From Caloranaerobacter sp. TR13 (GTDB lineage Bacteria; Bacillota; Clostridia; Tissierellales; Thermohalobacteraceae): 64,000 bases of DNA. Shown here piece after piece: positions 62,893 through 64,000 of this stretch; the first letter of the stretch is position 1; each line of letters opens with the position of its first letter. The stretch covers positions 1 to 64,000 of the forward strand of contig NZ_JXLL01000001.1 of assembly GCF_001316435.1 (NCBI RefSeq), written 5' to 3'. The notes below the pieces were generated by a model that ran no database searches, was not told where the DNA came from, and saw only the letters and a list, made by a program, of their open reading frames with translations. A program made the position numbers and the translations under genes.

Positions 62893-63502
62893 AGCAAACC
62901 ATATAAAAATTATAGGCATAACAGGTGGAATAGCTACTGGTAAAAGTACAGTTACTAATTTATTAAAAGAACTTGGATATATAGTTATTGATGCTGATAA
63001 AATAGCAAGAGAGGTAGTAGAAGTTGGTAAGATAGCATATTTAGATATTATTAAAGAGTTTGGAAAAGGTATATTACAAGAAAACAAACAAATTGATAGG
63101 AAAAAGCTTGGAGAAATTATTTTTAAAGATGTAGAAAAAAGAAGAAAATTGAATCAAATTATTCATCCAAGGATAATTCAAGAAATGATAAATAAAACAA
63201 ACCAGTATTCAGATGGAAACAAAGTAATATTTTTAGACATACCTTTGTTGATAGAGGAAAAAAATATACTAGAAAAGCAAGGGTTAAAGTTTGATGAAAT
63301 ATGGCTAGTATATGCAGATGAAGAGAATCAGTTAAGTAGATTGATTGAGAGAGACAAATTAGATATGGAAAATGCATTAGATAGGATACGTGCTCAAATG
63401 CCTATGACAGAAAAACTAAAAATTGCAGATATTATTATAGATAATAATAGAGGGATAAGCGAGTTGAAAGACCAGATTATAAAATTATTAAATAGGTATT
63501 AA
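62879..63502 (+). CDS. coaE: Dephospho-CoA kinase
   Basis: A 207-residue kinase catalysing the last step of CoA synthesis. P-loop GITGGIATGKST and the motifs DADKIAREVV and FLDIPLLIEEK. The start is inside the end of polA (14-bp overlap), with AGGTGA seven bases before the ATG. polA-coaE is a common pair. The frame is also open from 62867. Confidence 0.94.
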   Translation: MKQNKANHIKIIGITGGIATGKSTVTNLLKELGYIVIDADKIAREVVEVGKIAYLDIIKEFGKGILQENKQIDRKKLGEIIFKDVEKRRKLNQIIHPRIIQEMINKTNQYSDGNKVIFLDIPLLIEEKNILEKQGLKFDEIWLVYADEENQLSRLIERDKLDMENALDRIRAQMPMTEKLKIADIIIDNNRGISELKDQIIKLLNRY

Positions 63503-63520
63503 TTTTTCGGAGGGATTTTT

Positions 63521-64000
63521 TTGCCTTTAAAAAAATACAGCAAAATTTCATCAATAATATGTGTTTTAGTAATAATTATAGCAGTTTTTATGAATTTAAA
63601 ATGGATAGGAAAAATTATATATCCATTGTATTATGAAGAGTATATTAAGAAATATTCTTATAAATATGATATTGACCCAATTTTAGTTGCTTCTATAATT
63701 AAAGTTGAAAGCAAGTATTATAAACAGGCGAAGTCACATAGAGGAGCTAAAGGATTGATGCAAATTTCGTCTATTACTGGGAGATGGGCAGCAGAAGAAA
63801 TAGGCATATTAGATTATAATGAAGATTATCTATATGATCCTGAAATTAATATTATGATAGGATGTTGGTATTTAAACAAGTTGCATAAGCAGTTTAATAA
63901 TGATATAAGATTAGTTTTAACTGCTTATAATGGAGGGAGTGGAAATGTAGAGAAATGGTTAAAGAATCCTATGTATAGTAGTGATGGTAAGAAACTTGAC
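63521..64000 (+). CDS. Lytic transglycosylase (SLT domain), runs off the window
   Basis: The first 160 codons of an exported or membrane-anchored soluble lytic transglycosylase, which cuts peptidoglycan. TTG start with CGGAGGG six bases upstream. N-terminal helix (residues ~13-35), then the SLT domain: catalytic Glu in IIKVESKY, then HRGAKGLMQISSITG and LTAYNGGSGNVEKWL. The gene continues past base 64000, so this is a partial record. Confidence 0.9.
   Translation, partial: MPLKKYSKISSIICVLVIIIAVFMNLKWIGKIIYPLYYEEYIKKYSYKYDIDPILVASIIKVESKYYKQAKSHRGAKGLMQISSITGRWAAEEIGILDYNEDYLYDPEINIMIGCWYLNKLHKQFNNDIRLVLTAYNGGSGNVEKWLKNPMYSSDGKKLD

Overview
The window is AT-rich, densely coded DNA with many TTG and GTG starts, strong AGGAGG-type ribosome binding sites and short intergenic gaps. 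A SpoVB-type flippase, a CwlJ-like cortex hydrolase paired with a GerQ-like coat protein, DegS/DegU, LiaF/PspC-like proteins and a Gram-positive ECF/anti-sigma operon point to an endospore-forming member of the Clostridia. I cannot place the genus from sequence reading alone.

Layout. 0-2.4 kb: a minus-strand PspC/LiaF-like envelope-stress pair and a plus-strand cwlJ-gerQ germination pair. 2.7-13.9 kb: a two-gene operon of an NDP-sugar pyrophosphorylase fused to a degenerate phosphomannomutase domain, and a 2877-residue cyclic beta-1,2-glucan synthase. 14.4-24.1 kb: pepF, nadK, an RluA-type pseudouridine synthase, small conserved proteins, a CaCA antiporter, an FtsH-type protease and a probable 6S RNA. 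24.1-34.1 kb: spoVB, a PHP phosphatase, a membrane protein, a DUF4438 protein, a lipid kinase, a bactofilin plus M23 peptidase pair, and a MarR-MATE operon. 34.3-49.3 kb: a 1794-residue signalling protein (pseudokinase, AAA ATPase, TPR, GAF, GGDEF, GAF), a LacI regulator, YkuS, ThpR, HutH, YnzC, CheW, DegS/DegU, an M18 aminopeptidase and a LysR regulator. 49.4-55.6 kb: PAP2 phosphatase, tRNA-Leu(CAA), a DUF457 membrane hydrolase, an L,D-transpeptidase and an ECF sigma / anti-sigma / SIMPL operon. 55.6-60.1 kb: a Tn554-like mobile element. 60.2-64 kb: polA, coaE and the start of a lytic transglycosylase gene.

Two things stand out. First, a family of about 200-250 bp, nearly palindromic intergenic elements occurs four times between 2.4 and 23.8 kb, with a possible remnant at the left edge. 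Each has long outer arms and two inner hairpins with loops of the type (G/A)TCCT. The inner stems differ between copies by paired, compensatory changes while the loops stay the same, which indicates a conserved folded structure. All full copies lie in sense orientation just 3' of a gene.

Second, the Tn554-like element (tnpA, tnpB, tnpC plus one small passenger gene) sits exactly in the loop of the rho-independent terminator of the ECF-sigma/SIMPL operon. Removing it across its 9-bp direct repeats (ATGTATCAT) restores a perfect 11-bp terminator stem with a T-rich tail. Both recombinase genes carry a frameshift, so the element may be decaying.

Regulatory signals that can be read directly include an ECF-type autoregulatory promoter (GGAAC-16-CGTC), a MarR-type palindrome over a -10 box, a perfect palindrome upstream of degS, a hairpin that covers the Shine-Dalgarno of ykuS, and an 8-codon leader ORF in front of hutH.
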